DNA from: Sthenelais limicola
Lineage: Eukaryota; Annelida; Polychaeta; Phyllodocida; Sigalionidae
Direction: 5' to 3'
Length of the DNA: 64,000 nt
Assembly: GCA_942159475.1 (NCBI GenBank)
Contig: OW804094.1
Coordinates: forward strand, 133,844,755 to 133,908,754
Both the position numbers and the translations under genes were made by a program. The notes beneath the pieces were generated by a model. That model had not been told where the DNA came from. It was given only the letters and a program-made list of their open reading frames with translations, and made no database searches. Positions 39,201 to 54,800 of the stretch are shown one piece after another. Within the stretch, counting starts at the first letter, position 1. Every line of letters begins with the position of its first letter.

Positions 39201-42200
39201 TCCAAATGTGTGTGCAGTTCCCCAGTACCTTAATCCTATATAGGCGAACCCACTCACTATGCGTCTCTGAGCATTCTGTGCATACAGAGTCGACTGGTAG
39301 CACTAGCTCGCAGTGTTGGAGTGACACCGCGCGGGAGGTTTGTTCAAACACATCCTCTTTAGCTAATTAGCGTGTAATTTATCAGAATTATCAATCGTCG
39401 ATTGTATAGTCTGACCCTCGTTGCATAATAGCTACTGGCTGGCTGATAGCCACGTCACAATACCACAACCAACCCACGGACTCGGAGGTATTGATTTCAG
39501 ATTATTCGGCATAAAAACTCCAGTCATAGAGGGAGACATTGCTTCGCCCCGGCTACTCCCATTTGAAATTCGGGCATCTTTTTATTTGGCAGTGAAATAC
39601 TGTAAGTATTGTGAGAAGCAAACATGTGTTTATTTACCCGCTATCCACACCAAATAAACAATGATGATACTCATCTGGCATGTTTTGGTGCTGTGATCAT
39701 CACCATTTGATTAGAAAAGGGCTTGCCAAGCATCATTTTTCGGAGGATGAGGCCAAATATACATGTTCAGCTCTCACCATGGCCAAGTAGCATGGCAATA
39801 GGCGACACGTAATTGATCCTTAGACAAGTGGGTCACAGGGATTGGGTTAGATATATGGGCTTCATCCTGCCTCCCTCCTCCTCCTCCTCCTCCTCCTCCA
39901 CCTCCTATTCCTATGTGAATCTATTGATTCTGCGAGAGGACAAAAACCCCATGAATAAAAAAACATATTATTGTTTCAGTGGTTCGCCCATATATAACTA
40001 TTAGCAGGTGTGTTTGTATGGATCCCCATGCCATAAATCTCAACTGACAGGACAATTTTATCTATAACTGCCAATCGGACAATTTAATCAAAAGCATCAA
40101 TTTAATCAGACAGATGGTTACCGGCCTAATGTAATAACCGCCCGGGTATTAACTGCAAGTTTTAATGCTTCCACCACTGGAAGTTCTCCGTGGGAAACGA
40201 AGGAATCACGACTGAGAGTTGAAAGAATTTCGATCGATGAAATAACAGCAAAGTTACTAAATCCGACTGATCACGATGAATCAAAAACAAAATATGGCCT
40301 GGAGCAAAATATGGCCGGCTCTGTCTCCACTCCCTGCCAAACGAGTCACGTTCTACCAAATAACATCAAAGGGCATTTAGGACACTTTCAGAAAATATGA
40401 TTAGGCTAGATTATAAAACAAAAGAGCACTCGATCATGTTAGTAGTTGACAAAAAGGCTATTCTGATGACTCATGTAATTATTGTTCATACAGTAACACA
40501 GCCCTTATATACAACTGCAATGGGGATCAGTCAGTGTACATACATATAGAGAAAGAACAAGTACCGGCTTCATATACACGCAGGCGTATTGAACGCTACA
40601 CACCGAGTGAACATTGGGAAAAGACAATAGTGACTAGGGATTTAATGCAGCTTGTTAAAAGAAAGACAAATAAAGGTACCTGACCGATAGCACGTTCACC
40701 ATCGCAATATTCAAACCATCTCCCATGATAAATTGTGGTGAAGGGTGGGTATGGAATGTTCAAAATGTTTCTTTACTGCCACGCGTGTGTGAGCTACATT
40801 CTTACCGCAGTTTAGGATTTTATCACCCAGAATGGCAATGTTTTTGTCTATTCATGGCTCCATTTTTATAAAAGCTTGCATAAATCATTTTAAAATCATA
40901 TTCGGATACCGAAAAGAATACTCCCAACCAGGCGTTGCGCTGTGGGTATATGTATGCACACGGTTCCTATGCCAACTGATATATTTATCGCAAAACACTA
41001 CACGGATTTAGACCGTCCCTTGATAATTATCTACACGGCCTCGACTCACAGATGGTTCCTAATTTTGTATGCTTAATTGCTGATGTTCCTGCCGACACTC
41101 GTTTAAAGCCATCATGGCATATTCTCGTCAAGGCTAGATCAAGAGGTTGTTGAGGCGATGGGCTTATATTAGTTATGGCCGGCTATGGCAGGTCGGTGTG
41201 TGTGAACCTGGTGTCTATCATGCCTCCAAAGCCGCTGTGGGTCTGCATGTTCACAGAGAACTCAAGGAAGCAAACCAGGGACATCCACATTATAAGCAGC
41301 AGAAGGCTCAATCTGCATATATAAACACAGACCATTCTCCGCCTGCAAAACTCAGATACGCCTCCGCATCTAAGAGAGTGGGCTTGGTATAGTGTATGGA
41401 CCCCGAATTGACCCCTGGAGAAAAGCCAGGCATTAGTGAATTAAAGGGGGTTGATCATGCTGGTTCCTCCCCCTCCTCTCAGGAACCAAGGCCCTGACCA
41501 CCCCACCCGTCATCATCCAACAACGGCTTGCCTAGCACGGCTGGCCGGAACAGACGAAGGTAGGGAGGATGATTTGTGAGAGGCAAGCATGCAATAGATA
41601 CTGCAAAAAATCGATAGTGTATTTGCAACGAAATGCTTGGCAGAAGGACTTAGTATATATATGCCTGATGGAAGGACCTACTTGGTGGTACCAGTTGAGA
41701 TGCTGGTCAGGACAATGGAAATGCCTCCGCTGGTGGTGTCTCCGCATCTTGCAGGACAAGAGGAGTGGGGATGCAGCATCTTATTCTGCCCTCCTCCTCT
41801 CCTACCCAGCATCCAAAGCCTTCCTTGTCCCCCAGCAGGCTGCAGCACATGTATTTTATTGCAATTCCCCTTTAACTGCCAGCATCCTGGCATTTGGCGG
41901 CACCTTTAAAGCTAAAAGCTGGCAGCCCTATATAATATTCTAATCTATACGGCTCCATGGGCCTTATATGATTGTGATATCTCCATCTGGGAGCACATAT
42001 AGGCTTCTAGTGTAGGCCAATCGTTGGAAAGCCTATATCTCCTCCTGTGTAAGCCAATTAAGCCGGCAATTAAGGTATTCTTGAGAGTCGATTACATAAA
42101 TGTGATTTCATTTTCTTTAAATATTGCCTTCTCCTTACCTGCCTGGCTTCTTCTCTTAATTGCACATGTCTTGGTGAAGATGGGAGCGTCTGGTGAAAAC

Positions 42201-42822
42201 TAGGGTCCAATTCGTCCATTTCGTACTCCGAAGATCCAGCTTCACTGCCAGCCATCCTGCTGGGTAGGGACGAGGGAGATGTGCGTTCTGTGGCCCTCTA
42301 TTCCCTTAAGGCTGTTCTCTGTCGTAGGAACTGTTGATGGCAGTGGTGGTGGTGGTGGCGGTGGTGGTGGTGGCTCGGAGATGGAGCAGTGCACGTCGTA
42401 GAGAGGGTGGCTAGTGTTCGGGTTGAGGCAGTGGTGGCGGCAAGACCTCTCCTATAGATCTGACCATCCACCATCGGCTATACAAGCTCAGCAGTAAAAG
42501 AGCTGTCTATATGCTTGAGCTATGGACTTGTTTTCTCTGGCCCTGTCAACTTGAACAGACTGCATCAGACGGCCATCAAGCGTCACATGACCAGCGCTGC
42601 TGATTCCCAACAAGCACTAGTCTCTTCAATATCCAACAACTGCCGCTCCGTTCATGTCAGAGCTGAAACCCATGTAGTTGCTCGAAGTACTTGAACTGCC
42701 TCGATCAGCCCTACCTCCAGCTCTCCTTTCTCCAGTCTGCCACCTCTAGCTACCTCTCTCTCCTCTCTCTCTCTCTCTTTTTCTCTCTCTCTCTCTCTCA
42801 ATAATCTAGCTATCGCCAGGAA

Positions 42823-42864
<42 letters not shown>

Positions 42865-45800
42865 AATCTAGCTATCGCCAGGAACTGCTACTAATCTGGC
42901 TATAGGGCTTCATTCATCAGCACCACCGACTGACTACTGTATTTGGCAATGAATGAAGGTTCTGCAGGGTTTGCCTGCAGGGGCCTGCTAATAATGGACA
43001 AGATCTATGATAGTCCATAATACACTGGCGGCCATGGGTATTTATACATACATCTGTCTGATGATGTAATGACATATTGTGATCAGCCGCTGCCACTGAG
43101 CTCGTCTCTTCAACACGATTTTCCTCGTGATATACTGATACAATGCATAACAGGTTGCCTTCATCTGGGCGCAATGCTTGTCACTGTTATTTGTGAGATT
43201 ATCCCCCAGTACCTCATAAGATCAGTATGATCCTTTGCCATCCGCAGAAATCCCCAATTGCAGAATATAATATGCATTCATACTGCAACCAGAATCAGGT
43301 TTTCATTGATGGTGATCGACATTTTAAATTTCTATATCATTCACTTTCAATGGGTTTTCAAAACAAATTTATGTTTTTCTTGGCATCTTGTTTTTTTTTT
43401 CTATTCTAGTTTACCAAAAATGTCATTACCTGCTCTCACTGAATTAATCTATTTCAGGAATTCACCGAATAATTGTTTGATGACTTCGGAAAGTAAAAAA
43501 ACAACAATATATATAGGGCTATAACACTATTGAGGGACAAAGTCTGTACCATTAATTTCTACATGTTCTCACCGATTTTTAATACATTATAAGGAATAGA
43601 AATGTGATCAACTGTTAGAGCTCGAGAGATATCGGAGATGGTCTCTTCAAGTACATGCGGTCAATTTGAGTCAAGAAAAGACCATCCGAATACGCTATCC
43701 GCGCCGCGGGGGGTAGATTGAGAGGTTGAAGGGGGTCCTAAACGTAAAATACCAACTGTTAAGTCCCGTTGCCAGGTGTCAAGGTATGGGTACATACAAA
43801 TATCAGGTGAGGGCAACAATCAAAAGAAACTGCCTAAATAGATATACCCCAAGTACTATATTTAGCTTGCTCACAATGTCCTTACGCGTTGATGAGTCTT
43901 TGATGAGAGAAGACCTGTATTGGGTCCGATGTAATTTGTTGAAGTGGATGTGGGCGTGGTATAACACTGATCACCTATACTGCATGGCTATCTACGTGAA
44001 GACTTCCCAACGTTGGGCCTCAGCGAATTGTGCTCCGTCGGAGAGGCAAGAAGTAAAACGCAATATTTTCTGTTTTAATTCAAGCCTCCAGATGCAAATG
44101 AAACCAGTCACGGGGGCACTTTTCGATTCTTCTTCCATTTCCATCCCACCCACTCATCAAATGATAGCAGTGCGTGAGGCTCACGGCATGATCCCTCTAC
44201 CTGATGAAATGAAATTCGACCATGTCCAGTTTTAAAATGGATCTCGTCTACTGCTCCCAATGATGAACGCTGTCCAGACAAACTGGCAACACAGACATCC
44301 ACAAATAGCCGTAAATGGTATGATAGCTTAGACGGGACGTATATAAACATATCGCAGTAAACGTTGTAATTTATCGCCGTCGTTGGTCTGTTGGGGTGCG
44401 TTTATATCTTGTAATTGGTTGATACACGCGACCTTGTTAATACCAAGAATACAATACCAAGAGATGGCCAATTGTGATAAGTGGGATATCGTAGTTGTAT
44501 CATCTGAGCCAACTAATCATTAAATTGCTGAATATGGAAAGAAAATAAGAATTTCAACCATACAAATATCCCATTTCCCATGGTAATTTGACCATTCATA
44601 AGATGCGATTATCCATGGAAAATACATCAACCTCAGGATATATCATGGTCAAAGTGGAGCTCATCATACATTATACAGAGTATCCAGAGGTTATTAACGT
44701 CATGTACTTATTCTAGAATTATTCTTTTTTTCCCTTTAATTATTTCGTGATTTGTTTCGATTTAAACTGGATATATATATACCACGCTGCGTAAAAAAAA
44801 AAAAGTCTAAATTTTCCTTACAGTTTTCACGCTAGGGGTTTATTTGTCTCGAGTGTTAGGCCATTAGTCTAATCACTCTCGGGTTTCAAGTTTCGGGTTT
44901 CATCATCTCCACATATACTGTGAGTAAATAAAGGTAACTATGGAAAGCCTCATGATGGCAGCAAATCCTGGCTAGAACTGGTGGCTCCACCTTATTGGAC
45001 ATATTCATATTGCACAATAATCCATGCATTGCTATGTGATGGTGGTGGTGGTGGTGGTGGTGGTGGTGGTGGTGGTGGTGGTGGTGGTGGTGGTGGGGTG
45101 AAAATACGTTTAATAAAAGTTTTTCCTTTGAAGTATTCACCGGTGATATTTGTTCAAAATGAATTATTGCGTCATCAATTGTACCGTATACTCTGCAATC
45201 AGCGAATTCATTCAATTATATAAGAGTTATGCCGTGTATTATTATCCATTCTTGGATTTCAGAATAGGATACGATGCTATTGGAACAATGGTTGTTAAAG
45301 AATCATTTGAATAATGAAGAACATATTTGGCATGCATCGTAGGGAAATAAATTAGGTCCAGCCTATTGGTTATATTTTTCAGCCCGTTCCCAATATGCGG
45401 TACCGTATACCGAATTAGTGGTTAGAAAAGCTGAACCAATTAATAATCTAAAATATCATTAAATTCCTTATAATAGTAAGAAAATCGCGCACCTATTGGG
45501 GATAATTTGCAAACAATGTTTGTTCTCTAAAAAAATACCGAGCATTTAATGATTATGTCAGGGAAATATATACGGAGAAGGCACCCAGACAAATGGTCGG
45601 CCAATAGATTATACCCGATTGACGTGGGGCAAGGACAACAATATTCTTCAAGGCCAACATCTAGCACTCATGCGTAGGACCGTAAAATGGCCACCTATTA
45701 AGTGTCCGAGTATAATTGCGCTATACTTATGTATTGGGCCGGTGCGCACCCATTGCCTCTTGCGCAAAGAATCGGGTACGTCCTCGTCGCATGTGAGTAG

Positions 45801-48800
45801 TGCAGAAAATCGTGGGTTTTACTACGGCTACGGCTGGTGCGATATTCTTGGCAGCTGCAAGAAAGAGGTGAGCGAGTGCACTAGACTAGGATCGATAAGT
45901 GGAACAATCTCCTCGGTATCTTTATCCTTACACCTGTCATATAAATGTTTCCCTAAGGATATGGAGGCGATCAGTCTTACTTATTGCAACCTTGCTATAT
46001 ATATATAATAATAATATATGTTCGAGGTGAAGACAGTGAGGCGAGGCACCGGGCGCCATTTGATATTATATTCCTCCAACATACTCCTCTTGATGTTTTG
46101 CACAACTGACATTCGGGTGATAATTGGCTTTGGATTTTGTTTTGTTTTTTAAGCAAAAGGAAAGAACCCGCAGCGCACTGCTTTCATTTGTCTATTTTAA
46201 GACATGTATCAAGGACTTTATAACGCCTCCAACTGAGTCTGACATATCAGTTAATGAAATAAAACATCTCCATTATTAAGCTTTTTATGTGTTATATAAA
46301 CAGGAGGCTATAATTATGGCTTTCAGCTAAAGGCAGAATTCATTTTTTAAATGTTTAACTCTATTATCACGAACCTTGAGACCAACCCATGATCATGAGG
46401 ATAGATGATACATGTCTGTGAAGCCGGCATTATGCTGCCTGCCAAGAAGCTGTTGGCATACTTTACCCCCATTCCTACCTGACTCCCTCTGTTCTTGGCA
46501 ACAAGTGTTTACAATTCCACCTCCCCATGTTTATAGACTAAATATATTCTCATCTAATAGCCTTGCCTCACTCACAACTGCAATAAAAGTAAGAGCGTTG
46601 GAGCGGCTTAAACCCAATCCTATGTGGGAGGTAGAAAAGAGAAGGATAAAGATGTCAAACTCATATCCTGATGAATATAACGTGGTAGGTCGGACTTGTG
46701 AATCAGAGAACACAAAATAGACGTAGGCTAGATCAGCATAGGAGCTCTGCCAATATTCCCCCGAGACATGCCAAGGTGCAAACAATAGATTCGCACCTTC
46801 TGTTTCCTAGACTATTTTTTTCGGTGTATCATCATCGTGACTTATTTCATGGCTCTACACAAGTAACACAATAGTATGATACACACTCTCTAGTTTCTAT
46901 TATAAGATCATTCAAAGACTTTTTTTAATTGCGATTGAAATGTGGCATGTGTCAAAGCAACGTAAGTAAACCGTCGTTTGCCTGTAATGATATAATTATT
47001 CATGTTTTATCTGATAGACATATTATAATTCATATATGTGTATATCGTAGGGACCAGGGCGTATATATATACAACTGCTGTGTATCATTAAATAAACATC
47101 ATCAATTGATCTCAGTACGCCATGAACTGGGTGTGAATGGTTACCAACACATACATTCGATAACCAGAAACGAAAGAGACTCTCCACTATTGTAGTCAGA
47201 CCTTGACGCATAAACAAATATCCAATGTCAGGATATACAACAGCCTTAAAATTCGATTACAATTCTATTTTAAAACATTCTATACGTCAAATAAAATTCT
47301 CTCTAACTTACGATCATATATGCACACAAAAATCAATCGTTGGATATACTCGGATTCAAATTGACAATATTCAATGGGGCTGATATCACTGACCTTTATG
47401 TCAATTGAATGATACTATATTATTGCACCGGTTTGGATTAAATTTTCAATATCCACCGGCGTGTGATATTGTAAGATCCTGCCTTGATTCCACTTTGTGG
47501 GACCATCAGAGTGGCTTATTGATTATGAGTTACTGACGCTTGGCTGACTTCTGACCTTATTTATAAAATCCAACCGGGCAGATTCGTTGCTGGCATTTAC
47601 AAACAGAATCGTACTTATACAGTCTGCATGGAATACTGCAATCATTTTAAAAGTTAAAAACTTTCCATCCGAATCACGAAAAGAACATTATAATACGGTT
47701 TTATCTCGGAATATTGACTTTTACATGCTCGTGAATTTACCTTTCAAATTAAACATGAAAACACACTTTTTCGATTCGAATAAGGCACGAAATAAAATGG
47801 CTCATCAATCAGGAGGGATCGTACTATAGATTAGTAACTGATGAATGATGGTGGTTTGAATGAAATCCCTTGAAGAACGACCGGCTGTCATTCCGCCGAT
47901 AACTTATACGAACATCTGAATAGATCACTAATGATGGACCAGGTTTGCAAAGTTTGTTTGGGGGGAAATAAGCGGTGCGAAGTCTAATTCGACATGAGCA
48001 TCGGAGATGTATTCAAAAGATTCTTTCACGAGACATTATCCGCCTGTCAAACAGGACTTAATGGTTGTGGTGGTATGAATTATCTCGACACGCTACGTAA
48101 ATCTAACAAGCAATTTAGTTGAGGTAGCTCAGGAAACGATACTCTTAAGTGTATCTAAGGAGACAAAAAAAAGATAGAATAAAAACACCATTGTGGGGTG
48201 GTGTTGATTACAACCACACACCTGAGTATTGGCTCTTCATCGACACCTTTCCAGGGTCACCTTTAGTGTGCTATTTTAGCCCCTTTCAATCTAGTCCTTG
48301 ATTACATTATGGCATAGGGGCTAGACAAGGCAATAGCTCCGAGCAATATGTTTGGATTCCCTGATGACTGCGAAACAACATTTCACAGATGAGTGCAACT
48401 CTCGTACGTACTAGAGCCTCTTCATCCGCCAACGTATGAACAAACTCTTTATAATATCATCTGAGAGCCCATGCAGTTACTATCCTTGAATTATGGTGCG
48501 TCCTTCTACAGCTGAATTATCAAAAGCTGTTCAAAGAAACCAAAAGAGGGTTGGGGCTATAAATAATTAATAATTTACGGCTAAATAGACTTACCACAAC
48601 CATGAAGATGGAACCATCGTAAACGGGTGATTCGGGCACAGGTGTGGTAGGTGCACTCCGGGACTTGTTCCCAAAGATATCCATTTCTGATTGACTTGTG
48701 TGAGATCAAATCAAACTAAAGTCATCATAGAGATCGAATAATAACATATATATATGTCCTTGCCTCCACTTTACGTCCCCCTGATTAGACAAACCCACGA

Positions 48801-51800
48801 GATATCCATCGTCTATATTTCTATATGGAAATTACCCTCTGCGGTGAGGAGCCATATTCTACCCCTGATGGAGGGATGTTTTGATGCTGGTAATTGTAAA
48901 GAGGGACTTGTTCGCCCCGTCTGACACCACTCAGTGCTCCAGGGTGGTGTGATCCTACACCAACGATTCGCTGGAATCCAGGTATGATTGACTCGATCGC
49001 TCTGTGCTTCTCCTATGTGCGCAGACGGCCCCCCTCCAGCTACCCGCTACGAACTGGCAGGTAGAAAACTTCAGCCTTTTCAGCTGCTCGATCTAGATCC
49101 ACTCCCTCCCCTCCCCTCTCCTCCTCCTCCTCCTCCTCCTGCGGCTCCTCCTCTTCTGTAGGGGGTCGGTGTAACTACACCCCACTGCCTGGTAACTGTA
49201 GTTGTAGTAGTAGTATATATTCCAACAAGATCAGACGAGGGGGCGTTTTATTCTATACGCTCCTATAGTACATCATTTTATAACAGTGATCTTTGGGTAG
49301 CCCCTAGCCAGATATATCGATGTGTATTTCTCGTTGTTATACTCAACATACATACATGGATCTGCTGTATACAGCTGACGTTTTATTTACCATTTACCCA
49401 TGCAAAAATCCATACCCAGCTGTGTTAAGTACATTCATATATCCACGCTTTATTGTGCTATCAGTGGAATTACCTCATATGTATAGCACAGGCAGAAAGG
49501 AAAGTACTAATATAAAACACAATAGCAGCTGCAGCGTGTGTGGTTTACATGCTCATGGACTGTCTGGCTGTTAGTATAAGACTCAGTTAGCCGGTGTCTA
49601 TAGTATAGGATGGCACAGTGAGGTGTAAACGGGGGAGTCAGGATTCTCTACTTCTTGAAGCACCACTTCAATGCTTGGCATTTAGCAACTATATACACCG
49701 TCCTGCGAACTAAAGCCTGCCCTTTGCATGTAAATAATGGCTGCTTCTCGGTTTACACTGTCTTGATGAATGACCTGTAGAAATATCTATACCAGACTTC
49801 CCTCCATGTCTTGACTTAGTTTTCCCTCCAGAGAAACTTGCTGCTGGGGAAGATCCACCATGCAGTGTACTTAAAACTCATTCATGTATACATAAATACA
49901 TATAGGCCAATCTGGGATAACGGCACCCAATGAATGTTGATGTATATGTATCCGTTATTTTGTTTATCTCCCTCAATAGAAAGGTGCTATCCCTTGGTGT
50001 TGATTGGAGAAAGTAGGCTCCTTTACTGGTGAATATAACCTAAGGTGTAGTGGAGATAGGATGGAATAGAAATTAAGAGGTACCATGCAGCCTAGACAAG
50101 CTGTACTCTCTAAATAATAGTGGGCTATCGGTGCCAGATACCTATAGGCTTTGCTAGGGAGGAGGGCCTTGTTTCATTCATATTACATGATGCGTGAGAG
50201 AATACCTTCCCTCGCCAATACTGAATATATGCTGTAGAGATATATATGAATGTAGGGTTTGGGGGCCGGGGAAAATAAGAGGGGGAAGGGGTGGAGTAAC
50301 CTCAATTGGCAGAGGTTTCAAGAGGACTGGTGTTAATTGTACTTCAAAGGTCATGGGTTCAACACCTTCTTCCCTCTGGTCCAAGTGGTATCTACCTGTC
50401 TCGCATGACCCTGGACTGGGGCCAACCCAACGGGTTGCAAGTGTCTTGGACTGAAAAGCCCACCAAAGAAAAGAAAAGAACAAGAACAAGAAGAGGAGGG
50501 AGAGCGGAAGAGGGGCGGGGGGGGGGGGGGGGACTCATCATCATATCACATTCATCATCACATTCGGACGCTCTATTACATTCTCTCAATATTTCACTAT
50601 CTCATCTATAATGCCTCCGCATTCTAGCCCATCTGAACGTATTAAAAGCTAATCCATCTTTATTCTTACCAACTTCCAATACCTTACACCTTTCATTACT
50701 CCCTTAAGTAAAATCGCCCTGACTTGATGTATGCATGGTGTACAATGCATCAATGAGGAGTGACACCTTTTCATCCTACCGTTATCGAAGTTTGATCATA
50801 TCATTATTAATGAATTATTTTATTGTCATTAAAATGGTTGGCAGGAGGGTTTTACACATCTGACTGCAGTTGTAATAGCTCCTAATGGGATTATAATGGC
50901 ATTTTGCGGATTGGATCGAGAGGCTTTCCCTCAGTTGTGGAGGGATCGACTAGCTCTCTCCACAACTCTGGTTGAGAGATCTTGGTCCTATTTTACATGT
51001 AAATAGACCGGGAGTCAGGTATACATGGCTATTTCAACAACAAGACACTCTATGTGCATGTGCAGATGCTTGAAAACACACATGTGTAAAGTATGCCTAA
51101 TTCGTCTTGAAGTAGTTGAAGCGCGAAAGGCAGCCACCACAAAAGACATCCTGGGGATATTTCATCCCACCTCACACCTCCTTTACAAATGACCTCCTCT
51201 TGAGATCCAACACACAGGTCACTAGCACACCAACTGCTGGCTTCGCTGAACAGCTTATAATGGCCCTTTCTATATATTTAAATAACTTTTTATATTGCTG
51301 CCTTTGATGACAGAAATAGCCTCAGCCCTTGCATAGACTCAATTTAGGATAAAACGTCTTGCTGGATACCCCAAGTAATAAAGCCCTAAGGAGGGAGAAG
51401 GAAAGGCAGAATGAGTCTTAAATCGCATCAAGAGGAAGGTTAATAAAGGGAAGATCTAGCTTCAAAAGCAATAACTGGAGGATTAAATACAGTATAAATT
51501 TGAACGTACTATCCCGAAGTTCTATGTTTATCTTCATTGCGATTAATACCTGCTTGAGATATATTCCTTTTTTGTTGTCGAAGAAAGGTGTTTTAGTATA
51601 ATGCCTTTTCGTTTGTTGAGTGAAGCACTGGCACAAGATACATAATTATATATGGCATATGAAAGGTCATTATTTCATTGATTTTAGTTCTTTTTTCCGG
51701 GGTCCATCCCGAATTCCACTGAGTTCCTTTATCAGAATATTGCCTGATATATTCTGAACAATCAAAGACAAATAGCTCTTAAAACATACCAGTGAAGTAT

Positions 51801-54800
51801 ATCAATTTTTCCCCGCTAACACAGATATCTCGGGATCGGTAGGTCAGGTATTTGTTCTGTATATCACCAAAGTATACAAAACCCTGTTATCGCCTAGCCC
51901 ACTTTCCCCTGAACACCTAGCTAAGATATACTTCTCTCTATCTCCTCTTGTAAGCTTACAGAAACTCTTCTCAGGCTATATATAAAAAAAGCTATCTTCT
52001 CCGACTTTTTAGGCTTCTTCATACTACTCGCTATCAAGATAGTTTTTCATCCAACACTCAAGCATCTTTATCTCGCGTCTACGCGATAATGTTGTCCGCT
52101 CTTGACGCGTTGACATTTTATATCACTGTTCAGGTCGTGTTTTCGCTCTAGTGGATGAGATCATGCAGCATACACCTCAACTGCATCACACAATTACCTG
52201 TGGAAAGCTGCAGCATGCATCATTAGATTCGAACATGGATTCGATTGTAATAACCACCTTTGTCTAGACTTGTGTATTACATTGCAGCTGTTGGGTGTAT
52301 GATTTTGACATGCGCTGACATTGAAATAGTCCTTAATCTGGGGACACATAGTTTCAAGGCAAAATTACTATGTTCAAATACATCTCATGGACGGTGATGT
52401 TCGGTCGATACCCTAAAAGTCAGTCTGAGATGTCAGTCTACAGCTTGTTCGATAATGGGTTGTGCAGGTTATTTTCTGAAAATGTTCCCGTCTTCAAAAG
52501 CAATTGATAGACATGTCTTCTAGCTTCTTCTTCCTATTTCGCGGCAGCGAGAGCCGAGATACAATACGAGCAAAATGCTTTGATCCAAGAGGGAGAATCC
52601 CCTCGGGCCTGCCTTATCTACTTTGTGCCTTTTCCTTCAATATCTTCTATGTATGTCTTTCTCTGACGGGGCGAAGATAGGCCCATCATTCCTGGTTATA
52701 CAGCTTCTTCACAAGGTCCCGGTAAATACGCGTACTCGAATGCTGCGCCTCCAACATCTTCCTCGACAGAGCCTATATAGTCAAACATCAATAACTGCTC
52801 GAGTATCCCTTCAAAAATGACATTTACGTCTAGACGCGCATGACTTATTTCAGTTACTCGCTTGCTATATATATGCATTTTATTACAAGAAGGGGATCAG
52901 TCATCTATCGAATATAAGCTAAACTATAGCACGACTCTTTCCGGCGAAGTATGAAAGAAGGGGATGAATAAGGCAGACCTAAACGATACTGTGTTGTTCC
53001 AAACGATATTTTGGGAACAGGTACACATGTTTCTGTTATCATCACGCCACAATTTCCTATACTGTCTACAGTATCACTCCCATTGCTACCACAGTATTAT
53101 CTTTTATGTCATGCATGATAAGCATGACACATTGAAACAGTGGTTATCTCCTAGCAGTATCATAATCATTGCGCTTTTGAACCCATTAGGGCAATTACCT
53201 GAGTCATCAATAGCAATGAATTGAATATAATATGTTCATCCACCTCTGCTCTAGATGTGAACAGCTAATAAACACATCTCAAAACCATAATTATCAAGGC
53301 ACTGCGCAGTAATCGATCAATTCCATAGGAATCACTGACAAGAAGTTTATATGGACAAGGGTCGCCCCCCGCGAACTTGGCTGTTGTAAACTTGGCCAGC
53401 ATCTCATGTTTTTACAGGTAGTTGTAACTTACACAAGTGTGGGTATACGTTACATGTTTACATGTGCGGGCAATGAATCAAACGCCAACTAGGAAGAGCA
53501 GGTACCGAAGGAATTGTGAACATCCCAAATCATTGACTTTTCAGTCAAATGAAAAATGGGCAAATAGACAGAGACAGCTAGGCATATATATATGACGTAA
53601 CTCTAACATCTATATACCAATGAAATATTGACTATTGAGCTATTAAAACATTCCCCACTTTTGAAAACACATCTAAGTCTAAGTCCACTGACTGATCCTA
53701 AGGCCACATATATTTAAGAGTTTATTACTTCTGTCGTCTACAATCCAACAGAGACAGGCAGTACATATATATTTTTGACAGAAATAAACATTTATAAATA
53801 ACTTCTCGCAACAAACCCTCAAGTCCAGATCTAAATATTTCCACAATTGCGTCCCCAACTTTCGGGGCACTTGGGTGACTTAAATGTACAGATGTATAGG
53901 GATAAGGGATGTTCTTATGGACAGAACACTTCTCTCGAGCATCATGTGAATTGTTGAAAAGTGCGCTTTTAATGATTAACAGGTCGGACGTTATTTGTAA
54001 ATGTGCAGCTGTGTGTACACATATTCACATGCAGCCTGTACCTATGTTGGGTGTACATAACCGACGATAGATAGCTAGATAGCTCTCCCCTTCAATGCAA
54101 GCCTATGTTACGTATACATACATGTTCACTAACAATCTCCTACATGTTAAAATGGCCTGGATGCAAAATGTAAATCGCAATAAAATTATTGTTGAACTTT
54201 GCTACTCACAAGAAATCCTGTTTATAAGACTGCCTCCCTTTTACATGTATGCATCCCAGGGGTTGCACACTTGAGAAGTTAATGTGTTCATGAGCGAGGC
54301 TTAGCCCAAAGCACCAGTAAATCCAAGCGATCAGCAGGTGTACCTGGGATGATGATGATGCTACTTGTCCCGCTATACTGATCGCTACAAAACTATATAC
54401 ATGTACACCTCACCCCCAGTATCTCAGCTAGCCACAGAGGCCCCTCAGTCTGGCTTCTGCAACTGCTGCTGTTAGAGTGGTTAGTAGTTGCTATGCAGGA
54501 GAGCGAGAGAGGTGAGGCAGAGGAGAGGTAGCTAGAGTTTGAAGTAGAGTTGCTGCAGCACCCCTCTATACCTCCTTCACTTTCTCCTCTATTCCATCCC
54601 TTGTGTGTACTGGATGGAACATGAAGTTTAAGTAGATGGACCCTTCTAGTTTTGATGCTTCTTCTCCAGCGCCTTAAATTCTTCTTCCTATCCTCCTAAA
54701 CCAGAGCCATTTGGACTCTGCCTCTCCGGGGCCCTCTTCTTCTAAAGTGAGTGCTAAAAGCTGTATGTATTCAGCTGTTCAAGTCTCTAGACTCGCTTTG

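Noticed and set aside
43726..44235. 169-codon plus-strand frame
   Set aside because: No recognisable domain, the opposite strand is also partly open, no splice context; treated as chance within a large intron.
44886..45223. Poly-His and poly-Gly containing frames
   Set aside because: They are translations of the (GGT)n microsatellite with no other protein-like feature.
52696..52878. 60-codon acidic minus-strand frame that looks protein-like
   Set aside because: I could not find an acceptor and donor in a phase compatible with SAXO exons and do not recognise a family. Worth a search but not supportable as an exon.
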